Notes: generated by a model from the sequence alone, not told the origin. DNA of 64,000 nucleotides from Aquipseudomonas alcaligenes NBRC 14159 (GCF_000467105.1 NZ_BATI01000013.1:1-64000), one strand, 5' to 3'. Shown: positions 25,958-35,794, counted from the first letter of the stretch. Numbers and translations are program-made.

Positions 25958-26558
25958 AACTTCCCCACACACCCTGAGCCGACTGGCGGGCCGCCAGCAG
26001 CACCTCGGGACAATTGAAGTTGAGCAGGCGCGGATCATCTTCCCCGCAGGCCAGCTCGCAGGTGCCCAGGCGCAGCCAAAGACGGTTCGGGCTACGCTCG
26101 CCAGCGGCCCAGGCGGACTCGACCGCCGCCAGCAGAGCTCGCGGCAGCACGCAGAGGAGCGGCTGCAGCCTGTCGCCCTGCCGCACCACGGCAATCCGCT
26201 CGGGATTGGCAAATGCTAGTTGCTGCAGCTCGTCCAGCAAGGCCAGATCGATCGCCGGCAGGTCACAGGGCGCGACCAGCAGATGGGTACCGCGCAGGGA
26301 GCGCAGCCCAGCCAGGATACCGGCCAGCGGCCCCGGATAGTCGGTGTGCGCGTCACTCAGGGTACGGTCACAGAACGAGGCATGGATCGCCGCGTTGCGA
26401 TTGCAGGAAATCGCCAGCTCAGCGACCAGCGGCCGCATCTGCCGGCAGACCCACTCGACCATCGGCCTGCCGCCCCAATGCACCAGCCCCTTATCCGCCC
26501 CGCCCATGCGCGAGCCACGCCCGCCACTCAACACCAGCCCCGAACACCACTCTCGCAT
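25941..26558 (-). CDS. mobA: Molybdenum cofactor guanylyltransferase MobA
   Basis: A 205-residue nucleotidyltransferase that adds GMP to molybdopterin to form the bis-MGD cofactor of nitrate reductase and related enzymes. The signature LSGGRGSRMGGADKGL is at residues 9-24, and VAPCDLPAID carries the metal-binding Asp. AGAGGCG precedes ATG 26558. It heads mobA-nnrS-copD, and an Anr/Dnr-like box lies 57 bp upstream. Confidence 0.9.
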   Translation of the reverse strand: MREWCSGLVLSGGRGSRMGGADKGLVHWGGRPMVEWVCRQMRPLVAELAISCNRNAAIHASFCDRTLSDAHTDYPGPLAGILAGLRSLRGTHLLVAPCDLPAIDLALLDELQQLAFANPERIAVVRQGDRLQPLLCVLPRALLAAVESAWAAGERSPNRLWLRLGTCELACGEDDPRLLNFNCPEVLLAARQSAQGVWGSYVDHR

Positions 26559-26614
26559 CTGCGCCTCTCGATGAAACCCTTGAGGCCATGCTGGCCCCTG
26601 CAGCATCACGCTGC

Positions 26615-26628
26615 ATGACCAAAATCAA
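26615..26628 (-). promoter_or_regulatory. Anr/Dnr-like box upstream of mobA
   Basis: On the minus strand TTGAT-TTTG-GTCAT has one perfect half site and three of five bases in the other. It is centred 63 bp upstream of mobA, nearly the same distance as the ubiU box. Confidence 0.45.
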
Positions 26629-26712
26629 GAAAGTGGCGGGGATTGACGTATTCCGCGCTATCCGCCGGCAACGCGGGCTCCAGCGGACGGATACCCATGA
26701 CAAAGCCCAAAC

Positions 26713-26745
26713 AAAAAGCCCCGTAACTCGACGAGTTACGGGGCT
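26713..26745 (-). terminator. Terminator of tRNA-Ser
   Basis: The stem AGCCCCGTAACTCG/CGAGTTACGGGGCT is followed on the minus strand by TTTTT. It lies 10 bp after the tRNA 3' end. Confidence 0.85.
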
Positions 26746-26755
26746 CTTCTATGAA

Positions 26756-26845
26756 TGGCGGGAAGATAGGGATTTGAACCCTAGGTGCCATTGCTGACAC
26801 AACGGATTTCGAATCCGTCCCGTTCGACCACTCCGGCATCTTCCC
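26756..26845 (-). tRNA. tRNA-Ser(CGA)
   Basis: The minus strand folds as a 90-nt class II tRNA with encoded CCA. The acceptor stem is GGGAAGA/TCTTCCC, the anticodon loop TTCGAAA gives CGA (codon UCG), a long variable arm follows, and the T arm is TAGGG-TTCAAAT-CCCTA. Confidence 0.95.
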
Positions 26846-26928
26846 AAAGCGGTGCGCATGATACCAGCTGAGCGCCTTTAGTCCAGCAATTTTTCTTGGC
26901 TGATCAGGCGCTTGCGCCGCCGGGATGA

Positions 26929-26949
26929 AAAAAGGGAGCCGCAGCTCCC
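26929..26949 (-). terminator. Terminator of purC
   Basis: GGGAGC-TGCG-GCTCCC followed by TTTTTT on the minus strand, 20 bp after the purC stop. Confidence 0.85.
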
Positions 26950-26969
26950 TTCGTTCGTCCAGACAGATG

Positions 26970-27839
26970 TCACTGGGTCAGGCGGGTCAGTGCCTCGCGG
27001 TACTTGTCGGCGGTCTTCTGCGCGACATCGGCAGGCACGGCCGGTGCTGGCGGCTGCTTGTTCCAGCCGGTGGATTCCAGCCAGTCGCGCACGAACTGCT
27101 TGTCGAAGCTGGGCGGGTTGCTGCCTTCGGCGTAGCTGTCGGCCGGCCAGAAGCGGCTGGAGTCGGGGGTCAGCGCCTCATCCATCAAGGTCAGGGTGCC
27201 GTCTTCGTCCAGACCGAATTCGAACTTGGTGTCGGCGATGATGATGCCGCGGGTGGCCGCGTACTCGACCGCCGCGCTGTACAGGGCGATGGCGGTGTCA
27301 CGCACCTTGGCCGCCAGCTCGGCGCCGATGATGGCCTCGCACTGCGCGAAGCTGATGTTCTCGTCGTGGTCGCCGACGGCGGCCTTGGTCGACGGGGTGA
27401 AGATCGGCTGCGGCAGCTTGGCCGCTTCCTTCAGCCCGGCCGGCAGCTGGATGCCGCAGACGGTGCCGCTCTTCTGGTATTCCTTCCAGCCGGAACCGAC
27501 GATGTAGCCGCGCACGATGGCCTCCACCGCGACCGGCTTGAGGCGCTTGGCCACCACCGCGCGGCCCTCGACCAACGGCAGTTCGGCGGCCGGCACCACG
27601 TCTTCGACCTGGTCGCCGGTGAAGTGGTTGGGCACCAGGTCCTTGAGCTTGTCGAACCAGAAATTGGAGATGGCGGTGAGGATCTTGCCCTTCTCCGGAA
27701 TCGGCTCCTCGAGAATCACGTCGAAGGCCGACAGGCGGTCGCTGGCGACCATCAGCATGCGCTTTTCATCGATTTCGTAGAGGTCGCGGACCTTGCCGGA
27801 GTAGATCTTCTTCAGGCTGAGGGTAGTAGGTGTGGTCAT
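26970..27839 (-). CDS. purC: SAICAR synthase PurC, long form
   Basis: A 289-residue phosphoribosylaminoimidazole-succinocarboxamide synthase of purine synthesis. The core is clear: [61 protein letters not shown] and [13 protein letters not shown]. Pseudomonads that I know carry a form of about 236 residues at this bamC-linked position; this longer type with a C-terminal extension ([17 protein letters not shown]..) is familiar from betaproteobacteria and yeast. It could have replaced the native gene. It is the only gene between tRNA-Ser and bamC. Confidence 0.93.
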   Translation of the reverse strand: MTTPTTLSLKKIYSGKVRDLYEIDEKRMLMVASDRLSAFDVILEEPIPEKGKILTAISNFWFDKLKDLVPNHFTGDQVEDVVPAAELPLVEGRAVVAKRLKPVAVEAIVRGYIVGSGWKEYQKSGTVCGIQLPAGLKEAAKLPQPIFTPSTKAAVGDHDENISFAQCEAIIGAELAAKVRDTAIALYSAAVEYAATRGIIIADTKFEFGLDEDGTLTLMDEALTPDSSRFWPADSYAEGSNPPSFDKQFVRDWLESTGWNKQPPAPAVPADVAQKTADKYREALTRLTQ

Positions 27840-27861
27840 GTCGATTTTCCGCCTGGTTCAA

Positions 27862-27893
27862 AACGAAACAGGCGAAACCCTGAGGGTTTCGCC
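27862..27893 (-). terminator. Terminator between bamC and purC
   Basis: GGCGAAACCCT/AGGGTTTCGCC with a 1-nt centre, followed on the minus strand by TGTTTCGTTTT. A second palindrome, CTCCGGCCG/CGGCCGGAG, lies at 27910-27927. Confidence 0.7.
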
Positions 27894-27931
27894 TATCGGT
27901 TCGCTGTGGCTCCGGCCGCGGCCGGAGCGGA

Positions 27932-29047
27932 TCAGCCGAGGTTTTCCTGGATCAGGGTCAGTACACGGCGGGCCACGTCTTCCGGGGCCACGGTGTTGAT
28001 GTCCTTCTCCACGGTGACCTGCACGTCGCCGCCGGCGTTGCGGGTCAGGCGTACCTGATAACGCTCGGCGCGCGCATCGATCTCTTCCTTGGTCGGCTCG
28101 CTGCCGAACAGGCCGCTGATGAAGCCCTTCTTCTCCTCGGGCTTCTTCGCGCCCTCGGCCAGGTTGACGTAGTACACGCCGAGGCTGCGGTTGATGTCGT
28201 CGACGCGCACATCCCCCAGTTCCAAGGCACGACCCACGCTGGACCAGGCACGGTCGAAGTCGGTGCTGAGGTTGAGTACCGGGTTGCCGGCGCCATCCTG
28301 GGTCAGGCTCACGCGGCTGGGCGCGTCATAGCTGCGCGCCGCCAGCAGGGAGACCGAACCGTGCTCGGCAGTGCTGCCCAGGTCGGCGAGCATGCCGTCG
28401 AGCAGCGAAGCTTCCAGGCTGGCGTTACCGCTGCGAGCCGGGAAGCCCACGTCGGCGCTGCTGCCTTCTTCACGCTCGGCACTGACCACGAAGACTTCGC
28501 TGGTGTTGCGCACCACGCCCGGTTCGATGCGCACGCGCACCCGCACCTGGTTATCGGTGTCGCTCATCAGGCTGCCGACACGGCGGCCCATGGACGGCGC
28601 CAGGTCCTGCGCGCCCTGCCACTCGGTGATGAACTCACCGGTCTGCGGACGCTCCTCGGCGATGCGGAAGCCGTTGTTCTCGAAGTAGGAACGCGCTACC
28701 GGCCAGACTTCCGCCGGCGTACGTTGCGCCACCAGCCAACGCGAGTCGCCGCTCTTCTGCAGGCTGAATTCGTTGGACTCGGCCGCGGCACCGAGTGCCT
28801 GCGGACGCGGTACCTCGAAGCTCTGAGGCGTCTCGGAGCTGGTCGCCACGTGTGCCGGCACCGGCAACAGCGGATCGATGCGCTTGGCGTCGACATTGGC
28901 CGGCATCTGCATCGGCGCGGTCTGGCGCGCGTCCAGATAGTCGGTGGAGCGGTCACGGAAGTAACCTTCGTCGCCCCACAGCCAGCCGCAGCCGCTGGTA
29001 CTGGAGATGATCAGGGCAAGGGTGGAGAGTCCAGCCAGTCGCTTCAT
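27932..29047 (-). CDS. bamC: Outer-membrane assembly lipoprotein BamC
   Basis: A 371-residue lipoprotein of the BAM complex. The signal peptide MKRLAGLSTLALIISSTSGC ends at the lipidated Cys20, followed by an unstructured stretch with the YLDARQ-like segment that binds BamD, then two helix-grip domains. I chose ATG 29047 at the signal peptide; an upstream frame has no lipobox. It is 17 bp after dapA and co-transcribed with it, as in other gammaproteobacteria. Confidence 0.88.
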   Translation of the reverse strand: MKRLAGLSTLALIISSTSGCGWLWGDEGYFRDRSTDYLDARQTAPMQMPANVDAKRIDPLLPVPAHVATSSETPQSFEVPRPQALGAAAESNEFSLQKSGDSRWLVAQRTPAEVWPVARSYFENNGFRIAEERPQTGEFITEWQGAQDLAPSMGRRVGSLMSDTDNQVRVRVRIEPGVVRNTSEVFVVSAEREEGSSADVGFPARSGNASLEASLLDGMLADLGSTAEHGSVSLLAARSYDAPSRVSLTQDGAGNPVLNLSTDFDRAWSSVGRALELGDVRVDDINRSLGVYYVNLAEGAKKPEEKKGFISGLFGSEPTKEEIDARAERYQVRLTRNAGGDVQVTVEKDINTVAPEDVARRVLTLIQENLG

Positions 29048-29064
29048 GCGCAAGTATTCCTCGA

Positions 29065-29943
29065 TTAAGCCAGGACGCCGGACTGGCGCATGGCCTGCCG
29101 CAGCGGTTCGTGACAACGCGGGCTGAGCCAGGTCAGCGGCAGGCGGATGCCGTCCTGCATCAGTCCCATCTCATGCAGGGCCCACTTCACCGGAATCGGG
29201 TTCGATTCGATGAACAGATTCTTGTGCAGCGGCATCAGGCGCTCGTTGATCGCCCGCGCGGTGGCGGCATCACCGCGCATCGCGGCGGCGCACAGCTCGG
29301 CCATGGCACGCGGGGCGACGTTGGCCGTCACCGAGATATTGCCCTTGCCGCCCATCAGCATCAGCTCGACGGCGGTGGCATCGTCGCCGGAGTAGACCAG
29401 GAAGTCGGAACTCACGCGACTGAGAATGTCCTGAGCGCGCTGCAGGTCGCCAGTGGCTTCCTTGATACCGATGATGTTGGCAACCTTGGACAGGCGCTCG
29501 ACGGTTTCCGGCAGCATGTCGCAGGCGGTACGGCCCGGCACGTTGTAGAGAATCTGCGGGATGGCCACATTTTCGGCGATGTGACGGAAGTGCTGGTACA
29601 GGCCTTCCTGAGTCGGCTTGTTGTAGTAGGGGGTGACCAGCAGGCAGGCATCGGCGCCCACGCTCTTGGCGTTCTGGGTCAGCTCGACGGCTTCGCGGGT
29701 GCTGTTGGCGCCGGTACCGGCGATCACCGGGATGCGCCCGGCCACCTGGTCGACCACGCGGCGGATGACTTCCACGTGCTCGTGGACATCCAGAGTCGCG
29801 GATTCGCCGGTGGTGCCGACGGCAACAATGGCGTTGGTGCCTTCCTGCAGGTGGAAGTCGACCAGTTTGCTCAGGGCGTCCCAGTCCAGACCGCCTTGTG
29901 CGTCCATGGGCGTGACCAGTGCCACCATACTGCCCGAAATCAT
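29065..29943 (-). CDS. dapA: 4-hydroxy-tetrahydrodipicolinate synthase DapA
   Basis: A 292-residue TIM-barrel aldolase that condenses pyruvate with aspartate semialdehyde in lysine and peptidoglycan synthesis. Seen are GTTGESATL (residues about 43-51), the catalytic Tyr in LYNVPGRT, and the Schiff-base Lys in [10 protein letters not shown] chose ATG 29943 ([13 protein letters not shown]), matching the family start; the frame extends further upstream without support. It precedes bamC and is divergent from gcvR. Confidence 0.94.
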   Translation of the reverse strand: MISGSMVALVTPMDAQGGLDWDALSKLVDFHLQEGTNAIVAVGTTGESATLDVHEHVEVIRRVVDQVAGRIPVIAGTGANSTREAVELTQNAKSVGADACLLVTPYYNKPTQEGLYQHFRHIAENVAIPQILYNVPGRTACDMLPETVERLSKVANIIGIKEATGDLQRAQDILSRVSSDFLVYSGDDATAVELMLMGGKGNISVTANVAPRAMAELCAAAMRGDAATARAINERLMPLHKNLFIESNPIPVKWALHEMGLMQDGIRLPLTWLSPRCHEPLRQAMRQSGVLA

Positions 29944-30098
29944 GCAACCGCTCCTGCCGGAAAAAGAGAGCCGTAATGGTACTGGCGGCTCAGGTGTTGC
30001 ACAACCGCCGCAGCATTCCCCTGAGCGGCGCTTTTCGCTACCCTTCAGCCTTTGTTCGGCCAGCGTGTGCCGAGCGCCCATCGTTTCAGGAAAGCTGC

Positions 30099-30656
30099 AT
30101 GTCCACCCCTCAGGTTCGCGAACAATTCCTCGTCATCAGCGCACTCGGCGCCAACCCCATGGAGCTCACCAGCGTGCTCTGCCGGGCCAGCCAGGAGAAC
30201 CGCTGCGGCGTGGTCAGTAGCCGCCTCACTCGCCATGGCGAGTACAGCGCCCTGGTGCTGCAGGTCAACGGCAGCTGGGACGCTCTGGCCCGCCTTGAAG
30301 GCGTGCTGCCGGCGCTGGCCAAGCGCCACGCCTTCAGCGTCAACATGATCCGCAGTGCCGCCCTGGACGTGCGCCCCAACGCGCTGCCCTACGTGGCCTA
30401 CGTCAGCTGCGCCTACCGCCCGGACATTCTCAACGAGCTGTGCCAGTTCTTCAGCGACCACCGCGTGGAGCTGGAAAACATCACCTGTGACACCTACCAG
30501 GCGCCGCAAACCGGCGGCACCCTGCTCAATGCAACGCTCACCGTGACCCTGCCACCGGGCACCCAGATCAGCTGGCTGCGCGACCAGTTCCTCGACTTTG
30601 CCGACGCCCTGAACCTGGACGCGCTGATCGAACCCTGGCGCCCGCAAAACCCGTAA
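30099..30656 (+). CDS. gcvR: Glycine cleavage system transcriptional repressor GcvR
   Basis: A 185-residue protein with two ACT domains (about residues 8-85 and 95-175), typical of GcvR, which controls glycine cleavage through protein contact in E. coli. Markers are [18 protein letters not shown] and [19 protein letters not shown]. The start has AGGAAAG upstream. It precedes bcp by 7 bp, an order conserved in Pseudomonas. Confidence 0.87.
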   Translation: MSTPQVREQFLVISALGANPMELTSVLCRASQENRCGVVSSRLTRHGEYSALVLQVNGSWDALARLEGVLPALAKRHAFSVNMIRSAALDVRPNALPYVAYVSCAYRPDILNELCQFFSDHRVELENITCDTYQAPQTGGTLLNATLTVTLPPGTQISWLRDQFLDFADALNLDALIEPWRPQNP

Positions 30657-30663
30657 GGAGTGA

Positions 30664-31140
30664 ATGATGGCCGTCTCCCTCGACCAACCGGTTGCCGACT
30701 TCAACGCCGCCGCCACCAGCGGCCAGCAGGTCTCCCTCAGCGCTCTGAAGGGCCAGCAAGTGGTGATCTACTTCTATCCCAAGGACAGCACCCCGGGCTG
30801 CACCACAGAGGGCCAGGACTTCCGCGACCAGCACGCCGCCTTCCAGGCCGCCAACACGGTGGTCTTCGGTGTCTCGCGCGACGGCATGAAGTCTCACGAG
30901 AACTTCAAGTGCAAGCAGGCATTCCCCTTCGAGCTGATCAGCGACAAGGACGAGGCGCTCTGCCAGCTGTTCGACGTGATCAAGCTGAAGAAGCTGTACG
31001 GCAAGGAATACCTGGGCATCGACCGCAGCACCTTCCTGATCGACGCGCAGGGCGTGCTGCGTCGGGAGTGGCGCGGCGTCAAGGTCCCGGGCCATGTGGA
31101 TGAAGTGCTGGCTGCAGCACAAGCACTGAACAAGAGCTGA
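30664..31140 (+). CDS. bcp: Thioredoxin-dependent peroxiredoxin Bcp/PrxQ
   Basis: A 158-residue peroxiredoxin that reduces peroxides with thioredoxin. The peroxidatic Cys46 is in PKDSTPGCTTEG. The +5 resolving Cys of E. coli Bcp is missing (CTTEGQ); instead Cys83 in ENFKCKQAF fits the PrxQ subtype where the resolving Cys is about 36 residues on. Two adjacent ATGs (30664, 30667) follow AAGGAG. It is co-transcribed with gcvR and closed by a terminator. Confidence 0.92.
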   Translation: MMAVSLDQPVADFNAAATSGQQVSLSALKGQQVVIYFYPKDSTPGCTTEGQDFRDQHAAFQAANTVVFGVSRDGMKSHENFKCKQAFPFELISDKDEALCQLFDVIKLKKLYGKEYLGIDRSTFLIDAQGVLRREWRGVKVPGHVDEVLAAAQALNKS

Positions 31141-31152
31141 CTCACAGGAAAA

Positions 31153-31175
31153 GGGCCGCATCAGCGGCCCTTTTT
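31153..31175 (+). terminator. Terminator of gcvR-bcp
   Basis: GGGCCGC-ATCA-GCGGCCC followed by TTTTT, 13 bp after bcp. Confidence 0.88.
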
Positions 31176-31188
31176 CGCTGAGCAGGCC

Positions 31189-31428
31189 TCAGGCCTTTCT
31201 CAGCCAGTAGCGGAACACCCCGCCCTCTTCTTCTTCGCGCAGCAGCTCATGCCCGGCCAGCCGGGCGAACGCGCGAAAGTCGCGCTGCGAGCCGGCGTCG
31301 GTGGCGGTGACCTTGAGCACCGCACCACTGGCCAGGCGATTGAGCTCCAGCTTGGCCTTGAGCAGCGGCAGCGGGCAGCTCAGGCCGGTGGCGTCCAGCT
31401 CGGCATCACAAGGGGGAATATCGGTCAT
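31189..31428 (-). CDS. tusA: TusA-family sulfur carrier protein
   Basis: A 79-residue SirA/TusA-like protein with the CPxP motif in LDATGLSCPLPLLKAKLEL; the Cys carries persulfide sulfur. AGGAG supports ATG 31428. This locus also occurs beside bepA in P. aeruginosa. Pseudomonads have more than one TusA paralogue, so the specific sulfur route (tRNA thiolation or other) cannot be assigned. Confidence 0.85.
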   Translation of the reverse strand: MTDIPPCDAELDATGLSCPLPLLKAKLELNRLASGAVLKVTATDAGSQRDFRAFARLAGHELLREEEEGGVFRYWLRKA

Positions 31429-31529
31429 GCGCACTCTCCTCGAAGGCCGCCAAGGATAACGCACAACCCTGGCCAGCAGCGCGGCAAGGCAGCTACAGTA
31501 AGCCCCTCGTTTCACCAAGAGCCCCGTGC

Positions 31530-32960
31530 ATGAATCTTCTGCGCCCCACCCTGCTCGCCCTGGCCTGCCTCGCACTGCCCGCAGGCGCCAGCGACCTGCC
31601 GTCGCTGGGCGACGCCAGTTCATCGATCGTCTCGCCGGAACAGGAACACCGCCTTGGCCGCGCCTGGCTCAGCGTCCTGCGCGGGCAGATCGATCAGCTG
31701 TCCGATCCGCAGCTCAAGGACTATGTGGAAACCAGCGTCTATCGCCTGGCCGAGACCAGCCAGCTGGAAGACCGCCGCTTGGAATTCGTCCTGCTCAACA
31801 GCCCGCAGATCAACGCCTTCGCCGCCCCCGGCGGCATCGTCGGAGTCAACGGCGGCCTGCTGCTGCACGCCCAGACCGAGGGCGAATACGCCTCGGTGAT
31901 GGCTCACGAACTGGCGCACCTGTCGCAACGCCACTTCGCCCGCGGTGTCGAGGCCCAGCAACGCATGCAGGTACCGGTGATGGCCGCCATGCTCGCCGGC
32001 ATCGTTGCTGCCGCTGCCGGCGCCGGAGACGCCGGTATCGCCACCATCATGGGTGCGCAGGCCGCCGCCATCCAGGAGCAGCGCCGCTTCTCCCGACAGA
32101 ACGAACAGGAAGCCGACCGCATCGGCCTGCTCAACCTGGAGAAAGCCGGCTACGATCCGCGCGCCATGCCCAGCATGTTCGAGCGCCTGATGCGCCAGTA
32201 TCGCTACGACTCCAAGCCGCCGGAATTCCTCCTCACCCACCCGGTCACCGAGTCGCGCATCGCCGACACCCGCAACCGCGCCGAGCAGTACCCCTCCCAG
32301 GGCATCTCCGACAGCCTCGGCTACCAGCTGATGCGGGCGCGCACCCAGCTGATGTTCGAGGAAACCCCCGGCATCGCCGCCAAGCGCTTCCGCGCCATGC
32401 TCGACAGCAACCCCAGGCTGGAAGCGGCTCACTACGGCCTGGCCATCGCCCACATCAAGGGCGGCCGCCTCGCCGAGGCGCGCAGCGAGCTGAACGCCCT
32501 GTTGACCAAGAAGCCCAACGATCTCACCTACAACCTGGCCATGATCGAACTGGACAGCGCGGCCAACCGACTGAGCGACGCCCAGCAGCGTATCGAGCGG
32601 GTGCGCAGCCTGTATCCTGATAGCTACCCGCTGGAGCAGGCGCGCATCGACCTGCTGCTCAAGCAGAACCAGACCAAGGAAGCCGAAGTCGCCCTCGACC
32701 AGCTGCTCAAGCAACGCAGCAACGATCCGGACGTGTGGTATCAGGTTGCAGAGGTGCGCGGCCTGACGCGCAACATCATCGGCCTGCACCAGGCCCGCGC
32801 CGAGTTCTTCGCCCTGGTTGGCGACTACGACCAGGCACTGGAGCAGCTCGACCTGGCCAAGCGCCGCGCCAGCAGCAACTTCCCCCTGGCCTCGCGCATC
32901 GACGCCCGCCAGCAGGAGCTGATGGAAGAGAAACGCGCGCTGGACAAGATGATGCGCTGA
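31530..32960 (+). CDS. bepA: BepA-type periplasmic M48 metalloprotease/chaperone
   Basis: A 476-residue protein with a signal peptide (residues 1 to about 20), an M48 peptidase domain with zinc motif HELAH and the downstream glutamate in NEQEADRIGL, and a C-terminal TPR region (about residues 290-450). BepA degrades or helps fold LptD and other outer-membrane proteins in the BAM pathway. It is monocistronic and ends at a strong terminator. Confidence 0.9.
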   Translation: MNLLRPTLLALACLALPAGASDLPSLGDASSSIVSPEQEHRLGRAWLSVLRGQIDQLSDPQLKDYVETSVYRLAETSQLEDRRLEFVLLNSPQINAFAAPGGIVGVNGGLLLHAQTEGEYASVMAHELAHLSQRHFARGVEAQQRMQVPVMAAMLAGIVAAAAGAGDAGIATIMGAQAAAIQEQRRFSRQNEQEADRIGLLNLEKAGYDPRAMPSMFERLMRQYRYDSKPPEFLLTHPVTESRIADTRNRAEQYPSQGISDSLGYQLMRARTQLMFEETPGIAAKRFRAMLDSNPRLEAAHYGLAIAHIKGGRLAEARSELNALLTKKPNDLTYNLAMIELDSAANRLSDAQQRIERVRSLYPDSYPLEQARIDLLLKQNQTKEAEVALDQLLKQRSNDPDVWYQVAEVRGLTRNIIGLHQARAEFFALVGDYDQALEQLDLAKRRASSNFPLASRIDARQQELMEEKRALDKMMR

Positions 32961-32975
32961 ACCCGGCCATTAAAA

Positions 32976-33001
32976 AGCCCGGCAATCGCCGGGCTTTTTT
33001 C
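32976..33001 (+). terminator. Terminator of bepA
   Basis: AGCCCGGC-AATC-GCCGGGCT with a run of T at 32995-33001. Confidence 0.88.
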
Positions 33002-33019
33002 TGCGCGCTCGTAACGCAG

Positions 33020-33157
33020 AGCCTGTTTACGAGCTTTTGAGCTAGAGCCAGGCAAGGCGAAATTGGGCGAGGACGCGGAGTTTACGAGCTGTAAATGAGC
33101 AGCCCGAGCCCAATTTCAACGCAGCATGGCCGACGATCAAGAGATCGTAGACAGGCT
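33020..33157. mobile_element. MITE-like repeat, copy B (138 bp)
   Basis: The terminal inverted repeats are AGCCTGTTTACGA and, reversed, AGCCTGTCTACGA. The flanks are CGCAG (33015-33019) and CTCAG (33158-33162), a near-match 5-bp duplication. Blocks GAGCTAGAGC, GCGGAGTTTACGA, GTAAATGAGC, TTTCAACG and TGGCCGACG occur in the same order as in the copy at 13618-13771. As in that copy, the right flank contains the stop codon of the neighbouring minus-strand gene, here nadA. Confidence 0.72.
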
Positions 33158-33158
33158 C

Positions 33159-34217
33159 TCAGGCGTTGCCAGCCAGCTTCAGCCGTACCGCCTGGGTGAA
33201 GTCCAGCATACGCTTGAGCGGCTTGATCGCGCGCGGAATCAGCGCCGCATCGACCAGGATCTCGTTACTGCCCTCACGCAGGCACTGCAGGGTGCGCTGC
33301 AGGGTATTCATGGCCATCCACGGGCAGTGCGCGCAGCTGCGGCAGGCGGCGCCGTTGCCGGCGGTAGGCGCCTCGACGAAGACCTTGTCCGGGCACAGCT
33401 GCTGCATCTTGTAGAAGATGCCGCGGTCGGTGGCGACGATGAAGGTCTTGTTCGGCAGGGTCTGCGCCGCCTTGATCAGCTGACTGGTCGAACCCACCGC
33501 ATCGGCCAGTTCGATCACCGCCTCCGGCGACTCCGGGTGCACCAGGATGGCGGCCTCCGGATAGAGCGCCTTCATGTCTTCCAGCTGCTTGGCCTTGAAC
33601 TCCTCGTGAACGATGCAGGCACCGTCCCACAGCAGCATGTCGGCACCGGTCTCGCGCTGGATGTAGCGCCCCAGGTGCTGATCAGGCGCCCAGAGAATCT
33701 TCTCGCCGTTGTCCATCAGGCTCTCGACGATCTCCAGCGCGCAACTGGAGGTCACCACCCAGTCGGCCCGCGCCTTTACCGCTGCCGAGGTGTTGGCGTA
33801 CACCACCACGGTGCGATCGGGGTGCTGGTCGCAGAAGGCCGAGAACTCCTCCACCGGGCAGCCCAGGTCGAGCGAGCAGGTGGCGTCCAGAGTCGGCATC
33901 AGCACGCGCTTTTCCGGATTGAGGATCTTGGCAGTCTCGCCCATGAACTTGACCCCAGCCACCACCACGGTCTGCGCCGCGTGCTGGTTGCCGAAACGGG
34001 CCATCTCCAGGGAGTCAGAGACGCAACCTCCGGTTTCCTCGGCCAGAGCCTGGATCACCGGATCGCAGTAGTAATGCGCCACCAGCACGGCATTCTGCTT
34101 CTTCAGCTCGGCGGCGATCTCGCTGCGGTAGAAGGCTTCCTCCTCGACCGTCAGCGGCTTGGGCTGCTTGGCGGCAAGATGGGCCTGCACCAGCAGGCGT
34201 TCGGAAATCTGAGTCAT
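33159..34217 (-). CDS. nadA: Quinolinate synthase NadA
   Basis: A 352-residue iron-sulfur enzyme that condenses iminoaspartate with dihydroxyacetone phosphate to quinolinate in NAD synthesis. Segments include [58 protein letters not shown] and [12 protein letters not shown]; the cysteines bind one 4Fe-4S cluster. It has its own promoter region downstream of tRNA-Lys and ends against the MITE-like copy B. Confidence 0.94.
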   Translation of the reverse strand: MTQISERLLVQAHLAAKQPKPLTVEEEAFYRSEIAAELKKQNAVLVAHYYCDPVIQALAEETGGCVSDSLEMARFGNQHAAQTVVVAGVKFMGETAKILNPEKRVLMPTLDATCSLDLGCPVEEFSAFCDQHPDRTVVVYANTSAAVKARADWVVTSSCALEIVESLMDNGEKILWAPDQHLGRYIQRETGADMLLWDGACIVHEEFKAKQLEDMKALYPEAAILVHPESPEAVIELADAVGSTSQLIKAAQTLPNKTFIVATDRGIFYKMQQLCPDKVFVEAPTAGNGAACRSCAHCPWMAMNTLQRTLQCLREGSNEILVDAALIPRAIKPLKRMLDFTQAVRLKLAGNA

Positions 34218-34303
34218 GTCATCAAACCTGAGTGCGCTGAAACGCGAGCGGGCAGTATATCACCGGGCCTTGGGCCGCCCGCCAAGCCGCTTTTTCGAGG
34301 CAT

Positions 34304-34329
34304 AAAAAAAGCCAGTCTTTCGACTGGCT
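34304..34329 (-). terminator. Terminator of tRNA-Lys
   Basis: AGCCAGTC-GAAA-GACTGGCT followed on the minus strand by TTTTTTT, 10 bp after the tRNA. Confidence 0.88.
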
Positions 34330-34338
34330 TTAGCGATA

Positions 34339-34414
34339 TGGTGGGTCGTGTAGGATTCGAACCTACGACCAATTGGTTAAAAGCCAACTGCTCTACCGAC
34401 TGAGCTAACGACCC
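34339..34414 (-). tRNA. tRNA-Lys(TTT)
   Basis: The minus strand gives a 76-nt cloverleaf with encoded CCA. The acceptor is GGGTCGT/ACGACCC, the anticodon loop CTTTTAA gives TTT, and the T arm is GTAGG-TTCGAAT-CCTAC. Confidence 0.96.
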
Positions 34415-34470
34415 AACGCGGAGCGCATGATACTGATTTAATTCAGGAAATCAACACTCCAAAGAAAAAA

Positions 34471-35145
34471 TTATGCGTAGCGGGTGGGATCGGCCACCCC
34501 GGCAGCCGCAAAACCCGCAGCGCGCAGGCGGCAGCTGTCGCACTTGCCGCAGGCACGCCCGTCGTCGTCCGCCTGGTAGCAGGACACGGTCAGGCCGTAG
34601 TCGACGCCGTGTTGCACACCGATCTGCACGATCTGCGCCTTGGACAGATTCTGCAGCGGCGCCTGAATACGGAACCCTCGGCCCTCCACCCCCTCGCGGG
34701 TCGCCAGGTTGGCCACTCGCTCGAAAGCTTCGATGAACTCCGGACGGCAGTCCGGATACCCCGAGTAATCCACCGCATTCACACCGATGAAGATGTCGTG
34801 GGCGCCCAGCACTTCGGCCCAGCCCAGCGCCAGGGAGAGAAACACGGTATTGCGCGCCGGCACATAGGTGACCGGAATACCCTCGGTCGGTGCCTCGGGC
34901 ACGGCGATGCTGCTGTCGGTGAGGGCCGAACCACCGATGCCGTTGAGGTTGAGGCCGATCACCTTGTGCTCGACCACCCCCATCTGCTGCGCCACCCGCT
35001 CGGCCGCCTGCAGCTCGGCGTGGTGACGCTGGCCATAATCGAAACTCATGCTGTAGCAGGCGAAACCCGCCGCCTTGGCCTGGGCCAGGATGGTGGCGGA
35101 GTCGAGGCCACCGGAGAGCAGTACCACGGCTTTCCTGTCGGTCAT
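34471..35145 (-). CDS. queC: 7-cyano-7-deazaguanine synthase QueC
   Basis: A 224-residue ATP-dependent enzyme converting CDG to preQ0 in queuosine synthesis. It has the PP-loop [30 protein letters not shown] and a C-terminal zinc site [23 protein letters not shown] 35145 is taken; the longer frame reads back into queE. It lies 1 bp after queE. Confidence 0.94.
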   Translation of the reverse strand: MTDRKAVVLLSGGLDSATILAQAKAAGFACYSMSFDYGQRHHAELQAAERVAQQMGVVEHKVIGLNLNGIGGSALTDSSIAVPEAPTEGIPVTYVPARNTVFLSLALGWAEVLGAHDIFIGVNAVDYSGYPDCRPEFIEAFERVANLATREGVEGRGFRIQAPLQNLSKAQIVQIGVQHGVDYGLTVSCYQADDDGRACGKCDSCRLRAAGFAAAGVADPTRYA

Positions 35146-35146
35146 G

Positions 35147-35794
35147 TCAGTGTCCCGGCTCGTCATTCCAGAGAATCTTGTGCAACTGCAGCTGGAAGCG
35201 TACCGGCAGGTTGTCGGAGACGATCCAGTCGGCCAGGGCGCGAGCATCCACCTGCCCGTGGCTGGGCGAGAACAGCACCTCACCGGCGCGCTGCTCAAGG
35301 CGGTACTCGATCAGCTTGGAGACAGCCCAGTCGTAGTCCTCGCGCGAGCAGATGACGACCTTCACCTGGTCGTTGCCGGTCAGCTCATCCAAGTTGCTGT
35401 AGAGGTTGCGTGCAACTTCCTGCGAGCCCGGGGTCTTCAGGTCGACCACCCGGCTGACCCGCCGATCCGTAGAGGCAATATCCATGGCACCGCTGGTTTC
35501 CAGCGACACGCGATAGCCGGCGTCACACAGCTGTTCGAGCAAGGGGATGCAATTGGGTTGCGCCAGCGGTTCGCCACCGGTGACGCAGACATAACGCGGC
35601 TTGAAGGCGGCTACCCGCTCGAGGATGGCCTCCAGGCTCATGATCTCGCCACCACTGAAGGCATAGGCGGTGTCGCAGTACTGGCAGCGCAGCGGGCAGC
35701 CGGTGAGGCGGACAAATACGGTGGGCAGGCCACTGGTATTGGTCTCGCCCTGCAACGAGTAGAAAATCTCGGTAATACGCAGGTTTGTTTGCAT
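35147..35794 (-). CDS. queE: 7-carboxy-7-deazaguanine synthase QueE
   Basis: A 215-residue radical-SAM enzyme making CDG from carboxytetrahydropterin. The cluster motif C-x3-C-x2-C is in [15 protein letters not shown], preceded by EIFYSLQGE and followed by [13 protein letters not shown] chose ATG 35794 ([10 protein letters not shown]), the usual family start, though the ribosome site is weak. It forms an operon with queC. I looked for a preQ1 riboswitch upstream and saw none. Confidence 0.93.
   Translation of the reverse strand: MQTNLRITEIFYSLQGETNTSGLPTVFVRLTGCPLRCQYCDTAYAFSGGEIMSLEAILERVAAFKPRYVCVTGGEPLAQPNCIPLLEQLCDAGYRVSLETSGAMDIASTDRRVSRVVDLKTPGSQEVARNLYSNLDELTGNDQVKVVICSREDYDWAVSKLIEYRLEQRAGEVLFSPSHGQVDARALADWIVSDNLPVRFQLQLHKILWNDEPGH

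Noticed and set aside
26756..26845. tRNA-Ser as an attachment site for an island ending at purC or mobA.
   Set aside because: I found no second copy of the tRNA 3' end within the window and no integrase gene.
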